In this document: positions 1-10,114 of the stretch, piece after piece
How the letters are laid out: the number at the start of each line of letters is the position of its first letter
Numbering within the stretch: the stretch's first letter is position 1
Assembly: GCA_029339195.1 (NCBI GenBank)
Contig: JAPTJF010000118.1
Location: 1 to 64,000, forward strand
Reading direction: 5' to 3'
DNA: 64,000 nt
From: Micractinium sp. NFX-FRZ
Lineage: Eukaryota; Chlorophyta; Trebouxiophyceae; Chlorellales; Chlorellaceae
Translations under genes and position numbers: made by a program
The notes under the pieces: model-generated
What the model saw: the letters and a program-made list of their open reading frames with translations, nothing else
What the model was told of the DNA's origin: nothing
Database searches by the model: none

Positions 1-687
1 ACACCCGCGGCCTGACTGGCCAGTCCAAGTGCCAGATCATCCGCCCCCAGGTCCGGCGCCTGAAGTTCTGAGCGCAGTGGTCCACCCCACCCCGATAATG
101 CAAATGTATTGCCCACCGTCAACTACCCTCGTTTACTCAACGCACGCCGCACCCCGAGGGGCGAGCTTGTGCGTTAGCCTTGCCGATGTCTCGTCCCCCT
201 GCGCCTGTGCCATCTGTGCGGCTCAGCATACGCTCGGTACTCTGAAAGGCCGTATGTCGCCCCTGCCATGTGGCACCTAATGGTTCAGTCCCATGGGATT
301 GTGCACCCAGTGCATGCTGTGAAGCCGTTTTCTCGGATTTCATCCCCTCGCTATGCTCTCCTCCCTTGCTCAGAACTCAACTCTGGGACTCCTTGTGCAA
401 GCCGCTGTGCCTCTTGTATGCTGCCATGCCGCGTTGCACAACGCCCCCGCTGGACCCCCCCATGTAACCCCCCCGCCTTCACAGCACCACAACCCGGCTC
501 AGGCAGGCAGGCTTCGGCACTTGTGTGCGATCAGAAAGCCATCTTACAGTCCGATGCCTCCAAAATCCATGATCTCAACCAGCCTGTGCTCCCTCCGCTC
601 CACTCCGCCAACCTTTCTGTCCAAGCTGTGTAGCAGGCTGCTCCTCTGCTGGCATGCCTCTGTCCATGAAGCAGGCCGCTGCTGCTC
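1..687. other. 3' flank of the dynein-domain gene; no gene seen
   Basis: Several open frames cross this stretch on both strands, but none has splice signals, recognisable similarity or a composition different from its shadows. It is the downstream flank of the minus-strand gene that ends at 688. On the minus strand a TGTAA (plus-strand TTACA at about 544-548) lies about 140 nt after the stop codon. TGTAA is the usual green-algal polyadenylation signal, so the transcript may end near here. Nothing else can be supported. Confidence 0.5.
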
Positions 688-1164
688 CTACAGTTGTGCA
701 GGGGGGAACAGGCTGCTCCTGCGTCGAGCCCGCTCCATTGCCGCTGCCGCCAGTTGCTGCGGGCCAAGCAGGCTGCTTGGGCGCCTGGTGCCTTGGGGAC
801 CCTCGGAGGCTGCCGCTGCCGCCAGCTGCTGCGGAGCAAAGTTGCTGCTCCTGCGTGACGTGCCGCGAGACCCTTCTGACGAGGCCGCCGCCGCCAGCTG
901 CTGCATTGCAAACAAGCTGCTGCGCCGCCTGTCAGCGACCTTTGCCCCCATTTCTGCCGCCGCCGCTGCCAGCTGGGGCCGCATCAGGCTGCTCCTGCGC
1001 CTGCTGGCCTGCACCACCTCGTCTGCTGCCGCTGCTGCCGCATCCAGCTGGAACACACTGCTCCTGCGGCTGGCCGCCTCGCCCGTCACTTGGGTCCCCT
1101 CAGCGGCTGCAGCCGCAGCCACTGCCGCCAGCTGCTGCGCAGGCAGCAGGCTGCTCCTGCGCCT
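688..1164 (-). repeat. Tandem RRxS-motif coding repeat (7 units)
   Basis: Within the last exon of the dynein-domain gene, seven units of 20-31 codons each begin with RRRSSL, SRRSSV, SRRRSSL, RRRSSL, SRRSSN, RRPSSL and RRRSSL. Most continue with a hydrophobic pair and an QQLAAAA-like helix. R-R-x-S is the classical target pattern of basophilic kinases such as PKA. The underlying DNA is a degenerate GCC/CTG-rich repeat, which explains why long open frames appear on the opposite strand. Confidence 0.85.
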
Positions 1165-4100
1165 GTTGGCCTCCCTGGCAACGCCCAGAATGCGATGCTC
1201 CTCCTGAGGGTGCAGCGCCTGCAGCAGCTCATGCTGCCGCTGCTGGGGCAGCAGCAGCAGCACATCCCCCACCTCACTGTCCCCCAGCAGAGGCAGCAGG
1301 AGCGAGGCCACCGGGGCACTGCCCATCAGCAGCATGCTCGTCTTCTCAGCTGCCGACAGCTGCTGGAAATGCGCCAGCAGCGCTGAGGCAGGGTCCAGCT
1401 GCAGGTTTGACGAGAAGCCGCCTTGGCCCCCTGGCTGGGGTGCACCAGCTGTGGTGGCCAGTGCAGCCAGTGCAGCCCCCGGCCCCGCCTCGCCCTGCCG
1501 TGCGGCGGCGGCCTGGCGCTGGTGCACAGCCGCCAAGGCTGCCGCTCGGCCGCCTGGAGACAGCAACTGCAGCGCTCGCTGATGCACCCCCTCTGGCAGG
1601 TGCTCCAGCAGGATGGCCAGCTCACCAGGTTGAGCTGTTGCCAGCATGGCGCTGAGGTGGCGGTCCGGCAGCCGGCCCATGACCTCCTCGAGCCACATGC
1701 GCTCCGCCTCGCGCCCACTCATGCTGCCTGCCACAGACCTGGATGGTGGCCGGGAGGCTGCGGGCGCCAGCAGTAGCTGCATCGCACAGGCAGGCACCAG
1801 CCACTGGAGCAGCTCCGCTGCGGCATGAGGCAGCAGGCTTCGGAGCAGCTGCCGCTGCTGCACCTCTGGCAGGGGTACCAGAAGCCCGGCCGCTTGCTGC
1901 GAGGGCGCGGCCTGCAGCACCAGCTGCTGCTGCTGTTGCGTCAGCTTTGCAGTGAAGTGTGCGGCCGCCTGCTCAGGTGTCAGCGTTGCCAGCTGCCGGG
2001 CCAACAGCAGCGGCTTCCTGCTGATGTAGGCATCGGTAGAGACAGCTAATGCGCCCATCTCCTCGTAAAGCTGCGGGGGAGGTGAGGGGTGAAGGCAGGC
2101 AGGGCTGTGAGCAACGGCGGGACTGGGCAGACAGGCAGGCAGGCACGTGGGCCGACAAGCGCAGGCTGTCCGGTTCAGGCTCAGTGGCAGGCGCTGCCAG
2201 AGGATTCCCAGGTTCCTACAGATGAGAAGCAGACATGTGAGGAGAGCAGCCAGAGCCATGGTGCCTACCTGCAGCCGTGCCGACTCATCAACAAGCACAA
2301 CCAGGGAGGCTCTTTCGGCGTCACTCATTGCTGCCAGCATCTGCTGCCGCTGCTGGGCCGGCATGCTGAGCAGCATCACTGCACGCGCCTCGGGCCGCAG
2401 GCAGCGGACCAGAGTAATGGAGGAGAGGCCCGCCGGCCCCCCGGCAGCAGGGCTGGCGGCTGTACCCCCGCCAGGGCCAGCACGACGCTGAGGCGGCATC
2501 GCTTCGCCTGGCACTGCAGCACCCGCGCCCACGATGCCGCTTCCGTGCTGCAGCCGGCTCTGGGGCCTGGGCCGCAGACGGCTGCCGCCGTCGCCGCCGC
2601 CGCTCAGCGTGGCAGCCAGCGCTGCCTCTGCTTGCCTGCTCTGCTTCCATGCCTGCTGCCGCTGCTTCGCCTCAACCACTGCCACTGCTGTGCGCTCCAA
2701 AGCAGCCACCTGCTGCATCAGCATGCTGCCCTCTTCTTCGACGCTCGCAGCTCCACTGCAGGAGCCATGGTGACAAGCACGGGAACTAACGTCATGCATG
2801 CATTCAGGCCTCCTGCCATGTCAGCACAGTGGCCAAGCGGGAACACATACTGAAGCAGCCACAGTGGCAACAGTCCTGTTGTAGCCACTGCATACAAGGG
2901 GAAATGTCGGGGGTCCATCCCACAGCATGCATGCCTCCTCACCTTCCAGGCCGAGCCTGCGCCCTGCCCCGCCACCCCGGAATGAGCACAGCCACGGCAG
3001 CATGCCGCCAGCGCAGCACAGCCAGACGGCGTCTCAGGTGGTCCTCCAGCTGCCTCTGGTCTTGCCCAGCAGCCTCAGCCAGCTCCCGATACGCGGCCGC
3101 CTCCTGCTGGCAGTCTGCAAGCTCCAACGCAACGGTGTCCTTGTCCTGTGAGCCATGCGGGCGGGTTTGGAGAGGAGTGTGGTGACCAGTTTGCTTATGC
3201 GGCGCGAGCACGCGAGGTGCCACCATTGAGGCAACTGACTGCAGCTGGGCACACTACTGCTGACTGCACAGCAGTGCCCAACGGCCTTCACCTGACACTG
3301 CAATGTGTGCAGACAGACACTGAGCAGACACAGTGGTGTTGCTGTGGCAACGCCTCTCCATCAATGCCGTGTGCCACCCCCCCGTGAGCCGCACCTTGCG
3401 CAAGCGGCTGATCTCGGTTCGAAGGAAGCTCATGGTGCTGTTCTCCCAGCGCAACTGGGAAGCCTCTGCACGCGGGCAGCCATGCAACAGGCACAGGCGG
3501 CTGCTTAGCACAAGGCACGGTATCAAAATTCTGGCTGACGGTGACCACTCAGAACGCGCACACCTTGCCTGGCGCGTACAATCTGTGTCCCTGGTCCTTT
3601 CCCTGGCCTCCCGCTTTTTGTTCAGCTGGCAGGATCGTGAGGCCCTTGCCTCCCTCTTGTCCTTCAGCTGACATTGCACCCTACCAGGCAGCCCCTGTTC
3701 CACCGGATCCCCCCACCTGCCGTCAGGTTGGCGTTGGTTGCGGCCAGCGCCCCCAGCTGCTCATGCTGCTGGTGGATGGTGACTGCCAGCACGCCTGCAG
3801 ACCAGAAAGGTGCACGTACAGAAGTGAGGATGGGGGTTCTAGCTGTCCTGATTCTGCTGTGTCACAGCCAGTGGCGCTGGGTGCCACAGCTCAACCTGGT
3901 TGCGTAGGCGCACCAATGTGTGTGTGGGGGGGGGGGGGGGGGCTGCCACATCAGCCAACCCTCCTCCACGTCAGCACGCCCCACCTGTGTAAGAGTTCCA
4001 CAGCCGGGCCAGCAGGCGCCCGCGCTCCGCGCACCCCACCTCCACCTGCCGCACCGCTTCCGCCATGCACACTGCAAGCCCGGCCGCCAGCGAGGTGCAG

Positions 4101-6062
4101 CAGTATGCATCCCATGCAGGGTCCACGACAGCCGGCGGCAGCAGTGTCGCATGCTGCACAAAGGATGCTTGCAGTGCTAACCGCCCCGCTGCATCTGCTG
4201 CCCCTGCTGCTTCTGCGCCTGCTGCTGCCAGCGAGAGGTGAGAAGCAGAGGGTCCACCAGCAAGCAGTGTGGAGCCTTCGCTCCACCCCAAGGGGCCCGC
4301 TCCTGCCGACACGCACACTGCTGGCGGTGGGGGCGAGGCAGCACCCAGGCGGCTGGACGACCGAGACGGCACAAGCGGGGGCAGCGGGCTAGCAGACCGG
4401 CTGACGCTGGCCTTGCTGTCTGACCGCAGAAAGCTGCTGCTGCTGCGCACCCCCTGAATGGCAGCTGTCGCAAATGCGTGGTGCGTGCCCGAAGGCGCGC
4501 AGGACGCCCCTGCTGCAACATAACTGTTGCCCCCGCCGCTGCTGCTGCTGCTGCTCGGGCAGGCCGCCCCGCCCCCACTGCTCGCCGCCATCCATGATGG
4601 CCCAGCCAGCATCCCACAGCCCCCAGCATGCTGTGAAGCGCCATGCCGCAGCTGCTGCACATGCTCTACAGGCGTGTAGTCCGCAGTGAGTCCCAGCAGC
4701 GCGGCCGAGCTGGAATTGAGCAAGAGTTGCTGCCTCCAAGCAGCAGCTCGTTGTGCCGCTGTGGCCGGGTCTGAGAGCAGCCCATGAAGGGCAGCGGAGG
4801 CGGCCTCTGCCTCCTGCCTGCTGCTGGGGCCGTCGGAGGGAAGCACCAGGAGGAAGGGAGGCCCTGCCGAGTCCTCAACCCGCACGGGCATCAGCTCTGC
4901 AGGGGAGGCAAGCATGGAGCCTAGGTTTGTGTCATGACAAAGGCGCAGGGTGGCTTGCAGCACAGCAGCCCGCAGCAGGGATGATCAATGAGAGCAGCTG
5001 GCAGGGTGGAAGTGGAAGCCCCTGCGCCACACCCCGCAACCTTGGCAGCCCACCTGCAAACTGCTCTGTGAGAGGCGGCATCAGCAGACCCAGCAGACCC
5101 CGCTGCACCCCCTGCTGCTGCCGCTGCTCCCTGCACTGAAGATGTTGCTGCTGCTGCTGCTGCTGCTGCCGCGGGGTGACGTGATACAGGGGCTGGCTCA
5201 GCAGCCGGTCTGCCAATGAGTGCGGCTGCCTGCTGCCCAGTTGCGGTGCCCCCTGCAGACCTCCCCAGCTGGCAGACACCTCTGCCTGAAAGGAGGCACT
5301 CAGCTCTGGGTGCTGCTCTGCTGCATTGCTGCCGGAGCCCCCAGGAACTGGCAGCTGGAAGCCGCTGCTTTGGTCGGCTAGGAGGCCAGCCGCAGACTTT
5401 AAGAGTGTATTGGGTGGCGGTCTGATGGCCGGGCCGGCTGATGATGCCCCCTGGGAAGCCGGATGTGTCCAGCCAGAGCGGCTCATCATGTGGGGAGCTG
5501 CCGCGTGTGGATTCGTGGTGGAGGCCCCTGCAAGCTGTGGCGGTCGGCGTGGCCGCAAGTGCGGCGGCATGTCTGCTGCAGAGGGCCCGCCAGGTGCCGC
5601 CGAGGCGGGGCGGGTGCCGGCCGTAATAGCCGCTTTCAGGCGCTGCTGCAGCTGCTGCCGTGCCAGCGAGGTGTACGCGGGCAGCGCCTCTCCTGAGGCA
5701 GCCAGGATGGCACCCACCTGCAGCACCGGCACAATGGCGGGCCGCACCAGGGCAGGCTCCGCTTGTTCATTGCCAGAACTGGCACCATCACGCTCCGCAT
5801 GGGCTGGCTGGTGCACATCACTTTCGCTGCCTTCCACGCCGTCTGGAAGCTGAGGGAACGACTGCTCAGCGGCCAGAGCTGCCGTCGCGGCTGCTGCTGC
5901 TGCTGCTGCCGCAACAGCTGCCTCGCCTGCTGGCTGTGCTGCGTCTGCCAGCCGCACATCCTCCCCCTGCCCCACCAGCTCGCCGCTCTCTGCCAGCTGA
6001 GCCAGCAGCTCATGGGGCAGCACTGCTCCCACAGTCAGAGCAGCTTTGCGCCGTCGGTGCAT
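688..6062 (-). CDS. Axonemal-dynein-light-chain-like domain protein with C-terminal RRxS array
   Basis: Seven exons read in phase (6062-5054, 4920-3985, 3794-3717, 3465-3395, 3145-2943, 2755-2269, 2070-688) and give about 1388 residues. The stretch RQVEVGCAERGRLLARL at about residues 626-642 resembles the conserved core of axonemal dynein light chain p28/DNALI1 and AXDND1 (known pattern: RQV-x3-CAERG-x-LL). Short coiled-coil exons follow. About 765-1230 is helical with recurring LPxxxQRxxLL-like segments, for example LPEVQQRQLLRSLLP and LPQQRQHELLQAL. The last ~160 residues are seven tandem units starting RRRSSL or a variant. The start is the first ATG of the first exon; the open frame extends only to a TTG upstream. 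It lies head to head with MND1, 510 bp apart. The p28-like assignment rests on one short motif, so the role (flagellar or a derived cytoskeletal function) is inferred. Confidence 0.62.
3926..3942 (+). repeat. Poly-G tract in an intron
   Basis: An uninterrupted run of about 17 G preceded by a short GT repeat, inside intron 2 of the dynein-domain gene (C-tract in the transcript, upstream of the acceptor at 3795). Length is probably variable and prone to sequencing error. Confidence 0.8.
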
Positions 6063-6572
6063 CCCTTGCAAAGGGCAAACGCGCAGGGTGCCTCAACGAG
6101 CCGGTGTGGCTGCGGCGGCAGTTGACCGGGCACCGCTGGTTGCCGGGCGGCGGCGGCGCGGAGAGAGTACCATGTCGCCACGCGTGTCGGCGCCGCTCGG
6201 AGGGCGCACACTACGTTTCAGCACCTGACAGGAGGCTGGGGCCTGGACGCCCGCAGGCAAGGCGCAAAGGAGGCGTGCAAGGGCGCTGACCGGTGTGATG
6301 TCGAAAGGCCCAACGCACGGGTATAGACGCTCTTAGCGATCACCAAACGCCAGCAATTGACGCAGAGAGAGGGCCTCCAGTGGCAGCGCACTCGCAGCAG
6401 ACGCAGCAGGGTGCGTGAAATTGCGCAGCCTCCGTCAGCCGGGCATCCGTTCGCTTCCTGATATCACTCGAGTTCAACTCGCGGCTGCCCAGAGCTTGGA
6501 TCTCGACCCGCCTCTCTCGAATTTTGTCCCCCACTCGCCCGTGTCGGCGCGCCGAGCAAGGGGCCCGCAGCC
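6063..6572. promoter_or_regulatory. Divergent intergenic region between dynein-domain gene and MND1
   Basis: About 510 bp separate the start codons of two genes transcribed away from each other. No clear TATA box is seen. It must contain both promoters and 5' leaders, so a shared two-way promoter is likely but inferred only from geometry. Confidence 0.45.
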
Positions 6573-9141
6573 ATGTGAGGCGTCCGTGAAGGGTCCGGGA
6601 GTGTCGCGGCAGGGTCCCGCTGCCCCATCTGACGCCAGCCTTGTTGCCGCCTCACTGCCCCTGCCGCCGCCGCACACGTGCCGTCCTCCTGCTCCCCTGC
6701 TCGACCGCCAGGGCGAAGCGCAAGGGGATGTCGCTGGAGGAGAAGCGGCAGACAATTTTGGACATATTCCATGAGTCCAAGGACGTCTTTGTGCTAAAGG
6801 CAAGCGGGCCGACGGGGGCAGGTCCAGGGGGGTGCCGTGTCCGCGTGCGCGCTCGGCACAGTGTGCGCCCACAGCCGACGCTGCTGACCCTGGAACCAGC
6901 GCCCCGCCGTGTGTGCAGGACATTGAGAAGATTGGAGCCAAGCGGGGTGTGGTGCAGCAGACGATCAAGGACGTGCTGCAGGTGGGTGCTGCCACCGTGT
7001 GCCGATCCGAGTTGGGTGCTGCCGCCGCCAGGACCGCGGCGGTGCTGCCTGGGGTGCCGAGCCCATGTGGGTGCTGCAGCTGCTGGCACATGCTGCTGCT
7101 GTCTGGTCCCTGCAACTGCGGTGCAGTGGCCCGGGTGTCTAGTCAATCTGCCACCTGCTCCCTGCACCCTTATGCTTGACATCCCATCGTCCCCATGACA
7201 GAGCCTTGTGGATGACGACCTGGTGCATATGGAGAAGATAGGCATCTCAAATTACTTCTGGTGAGGGCCAGGGCCTGGCGGTGTGAGCATGCTAGGAAGA
7301 GACGGGCCGCGGCGCGCCACTGTTAATACGAGCGCGCGCATGCTTGCCTGATAGCTGGAAAGGTTGGCAGAGGTGCTGCAAGACCTGCCAGACCTGGCAG
7401 CGCGCACGCCCTGACGCCTGCCTGCTCAACCCGCCCGTCTGCTTGTTTGCCCACCCGGTAGGTCCTTCCCCAGCGAGGCGGCAGTGAAGTTGGAGGGACA
7501 GGTGCAGCAGCTAGAGGGCCGGCTGAAGGTGAGAATGCATTTCCACATCTTGATGGCTTGAAGCTGCACGGGTTGAGGGCGGCTGGCCGGCGCAAGAGGC
7601 AGCGCTCACGTGTGGTGTAAGGATGCACGCCCAACCTCAGGATGCATTCTGCGTGCAAGTGCTGACCTGCTGCCCCGCCTGCCTTCTGCCCCTGCATGCG
7701 CCTCGGAGCAGGAGCGGCAAGGGGAGCGAGCAGCGCTGCAGAAGCAGCTGGAGCAGAGCAGAGTGGGCAAGGGGGACAGCGTGAGTCGGTGCTGCACGTG
7801 GGCTGCTAGCTCCAAGAGGCTCCGCCATGCTGCCGCTGCTTTGGGGTGTGCCCTTGCCGCCCTAAGTTTGCTACAAATGGCCTGTATTGCCGATGCTGTT
7901 GTTGATACGTTTAGAGGCCTGCCTGCAGCCCCACCTGCTGCATTCCCCTTATTGCAAGTCTGCTCACAGGATTACCTCCTGCACTCCCAATTGATGCATG
8001 TGCTGTGCTCCCGTGTGTTGTCCCGCCTGCAGGAGGAGCGGCAGGAGCTGATGCGGCAGATGCAGCAGCTGCAGGCGGCGGTGCAGCAGCAGCAGGAGGA
8101 GCTGGCTCAGTATGCTGGGAATGGCCCAGACAGATATGACAACCTCAGTGAGTGCCAGCAGGGGGAGAGCCATGTGCTGCTGCTGCTGCCCCCTGATGCG
8201 AGGGTCAGCCTACAATGGTGGCGTGTTGTCTGTCCTGCTGTCAAGGGTTTGTGCTGATTCCAAGGCCCTTGGTTTTGCGGCGGGTGCCAGGCAGCATCAA
8301 CTGTGGGCTTGCCTGGGTTGTGCAGCAGCACCTGCTGAGCACAAGCAACAGGGGGCCCGGAACAGCCAGATGGGCCGAATTACGTGGCTGGCTGGATGGG
8401 TTTCTCATGCTGCCCCGCCAACTGGCTTGCACTGGACCCTGTTTGCCTGCCTGCCTCGCTCTGCAGAGAAGACCGCACAGCTGGCCTGCGAGTCGGCCAA
8501 CCGGTGGATTGACAACATAGACACGCTGCGGGTGGGTGCATGGCATGCTCTGGGGTTGGGCGTGGCTGTGGGTGGGGTGGGCAGTGTAGGAAGGCTGGTG
8601 TGATTGGCGGGTGTGAGGTGGGCGATGCGGTTGGATTTGCAACACACAACCTTGTACCCATCTTGCTTGTGGGCTTCTTTTCGGGTTGGTGTAACCCTGC
8701 CAAGAACCCGTCATGTTTCCCAGGAATGCATGTGGCCCTGCCACGGGGCACTGCACAGCTTGCCCATAGCCCTACCTGCTCCTCCCCACCCCACCACTGG
8801 GCTGGGGTTGCCCCTCCTTTGCGCACACGTCCTCTGCTGGTTCTTGCCTGCAGGGCTGGCTGAAGAAGCGGTTTGATGGCATGGGGGATCAGATCGACGG
8901 GCTGTTCAAGGAGGTGAGAGCCATCAGGTCGTGAACCGCCGCAGGGGGTGAGGCAACGGGTCGAGCTGGTGGGCAGTGCCACAGCCGTGGGTTGTTGTTG
9001 GCATTTGCCCGCTTGGCTGCCTGCCCACGCCCGCTTGGCTGCCTGCCCACGCCCGCTTGACTGCTCCCCTGACCACTCCGTCTGTCCATTGCTTTTTTGT
9101 AGAATGGGGTCAAGGACGACCCCGATTACTATAAGCTGTGA
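6573..9141 (+). CDS. MND1: Meiotic nuclear division protein 1 (MND1)
   Basis: Ten exons (6573-6574, 6712-6799, 6919-6981, 7202-7260, 7462-7528, 7712-7780, 8033-8147, 8467-8531, 8854-8913, 9103-9141) read in phase to 208 residues, the normal length for MND1 (about 205-220). The N-terminus MAKRKGMSLEEKR matches the family start, followed by the winged-helix region with KIGAKRGVVQQTIKDVLQ, SLVDDDLVHMEKIG and YFW. A Gln/Glu-rich coiled coil follows at about 85-145, then ANRWIDNIDTLR and the C-terminal GWLKKRF...DPDYYKL. MND1 pairs with HOP2 and helps RAD51/DMC1 in strand invasion in meiosis. The first codon seems split by intron 1 (AT/G). If not, ATG 6728 would start a protein six residues shorter. 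Intron 2 uses a GC donor (GCAAGC at 6800). Family identity is very secure; the split start is inferred. Confidence 0.95.
9007..9063 (+). repeat. 22-bp tandem repeat in last MND1 intron
   Basis: Two identical 22-bp units (9007-9028 and 9029-9050, GCCCGCTTGGCTGCCTGCCCAC is the unit, shown here only to mark it by its first bases GCCCGCTTGG) plus a 13-base partial third copy, upstream of the acceptor at 9102. It looks like recent slippage in a pyrimidine-rich intron. Confidence 0.85.
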
Positions 9142-9730
9142 AAGCTTGCGGCTGGTGCGGATCAAAAAGCCACCTGTGCCAAGTTATCGGTGCTCTGTGC
9201 AGCTGCGGACTGCGGGAATAGACAGCGCAAGCAGCGCCCGCCCAGGTTCTATCGGTGCAGCTGCAGCGTGGCAGCACGTTCCATTGGCGGGCAACCTCGA
9301 TTGCCACGCTGCAAGACAGCGGTGTGCTTGAGTCTGTCGCCATGTTTGCCATGCCGGCACCTCACCCACTTCAGTCCGCCTTGCTGCCGCCCTCGCCTTG
9401 CTGGGCACAACATGCACTGTGCAAGCTTGCTGGGCATGACAAATAGTGTGTACACGCTGAGAGCAGAGTCGAGCGCCCTCGGCGCAAGTTGAGAGCCAGA
9501 GCAAGCAAAGGGCCACCTGGCCCTGGGGCGCCGCCCGGCGCGCACGACACGCGTGCTCGGCCGAGAAGCGCTGGACAGCACACGGGCTAACAATGAAGAG
9601 CAGCCCCCCTGCATGCACTCGCAAGGTGTGGCCCCAGGTCCCGGACGGTTCCATGACGGTTCCATGCATGCATGCGCATGGTTCCATGTGTGGGTACTTT
9701 TCCCGGGGTGTACTTTCCCTGGGCGAGGGT

Positions 9731-9765
9731 TTGGGATTGGGATTGGGATTGGCTTCGGGATTGGG
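9731..9765 (+). repeat. GGGATT hexamer array
   Basis: TTGGGATTGGGATTGGGATTGG followed after a short break by another GGGATTGGG, in the convergent spacer. It is four hexamers only and does not match the plant/algal telomere TTTAGGG, so it is taken as a simple microsatellite. Confidence 0.8.
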
Positions 9766-10021
9766 CAGCCCGGACAAGGCAGCGGGGTAGCATGTGGAGT
9801 GCTGCAGGTGGGCGTATGGACCGCTGGAGCTTGGGAGAGCTCAGCTGTGGGAGGGCAGCCCAGCCGGCTGCAGTGCATGCACGGTGCCCAATCCTGACAC
9901 GAAAGCCGGTGGTAGCAGCAGGGGAAGCAGCTTACAGTGGTGCCGCCCAAGGGCGCTTTGTGAACAACAATGCAGATGTCATATACTGGTTTCATGCTGC
10001 ACTTCCTCTCACGTTTGGTGC

Positions 10022-10026
10022 TTACA
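10022..10026 (-). terminator. Candidate TGTAA polyadenylation signal (methyltransferase gene)
   Basis: Minus-strand TGTAA 89-93 nt after the stop codon at 10115. TGTAA is the known poly(A) signal in many green algae; no transcript evidence is available here. Confidence 0.4.
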
Positions 10027-10114
10027 TCCTTGCATGCTAATCACGGTGCCATCGCCCTCTTGCCTCTCAAGCAGCCAGCCTAGGCCCGCCTTCATGTGAG
10101 CGCTGGCTGCTGCC

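Larger units (their letters stand above)
9142..10114. other. Convergent intergenic region MND1 / homocysteine methyltransferase
   Basis: About 970 bp between two facing stop codons. It holds three copies of GGTTCCATG (9647, 9658, 9680) mixed with CATG repeats and a GGGATT array (9731-9765). On the minus strand TGTAA motifs occur 90 nt (10022-10026) and 170 nt (about 9942) after the methyltransferase stop. No gene is supported. Confidence 0.6.

Noticed and set aside
353..1655. Long plus-strand open frames rich in Cys, Ala and Leu
   Set aside because: They are antisense shadows of the Ser/Arg and Ala/Gln repeat exon on the minus strand; GC-rich repeat coding keeps all frames open.
6728..6730. 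ATG 6728 as the MND1 start
   Set aside because: It would drop the conserved Lys/Arg-rich start and leave the in-frame GCGAAGCGC after a good acceptor unexplained; kept as the fallback.
9731..9765. Possible internal telomere repeat
   Set aside because: GGGATT hexamers do not match TTTAGGG of plants and most green algae, and there are only four.
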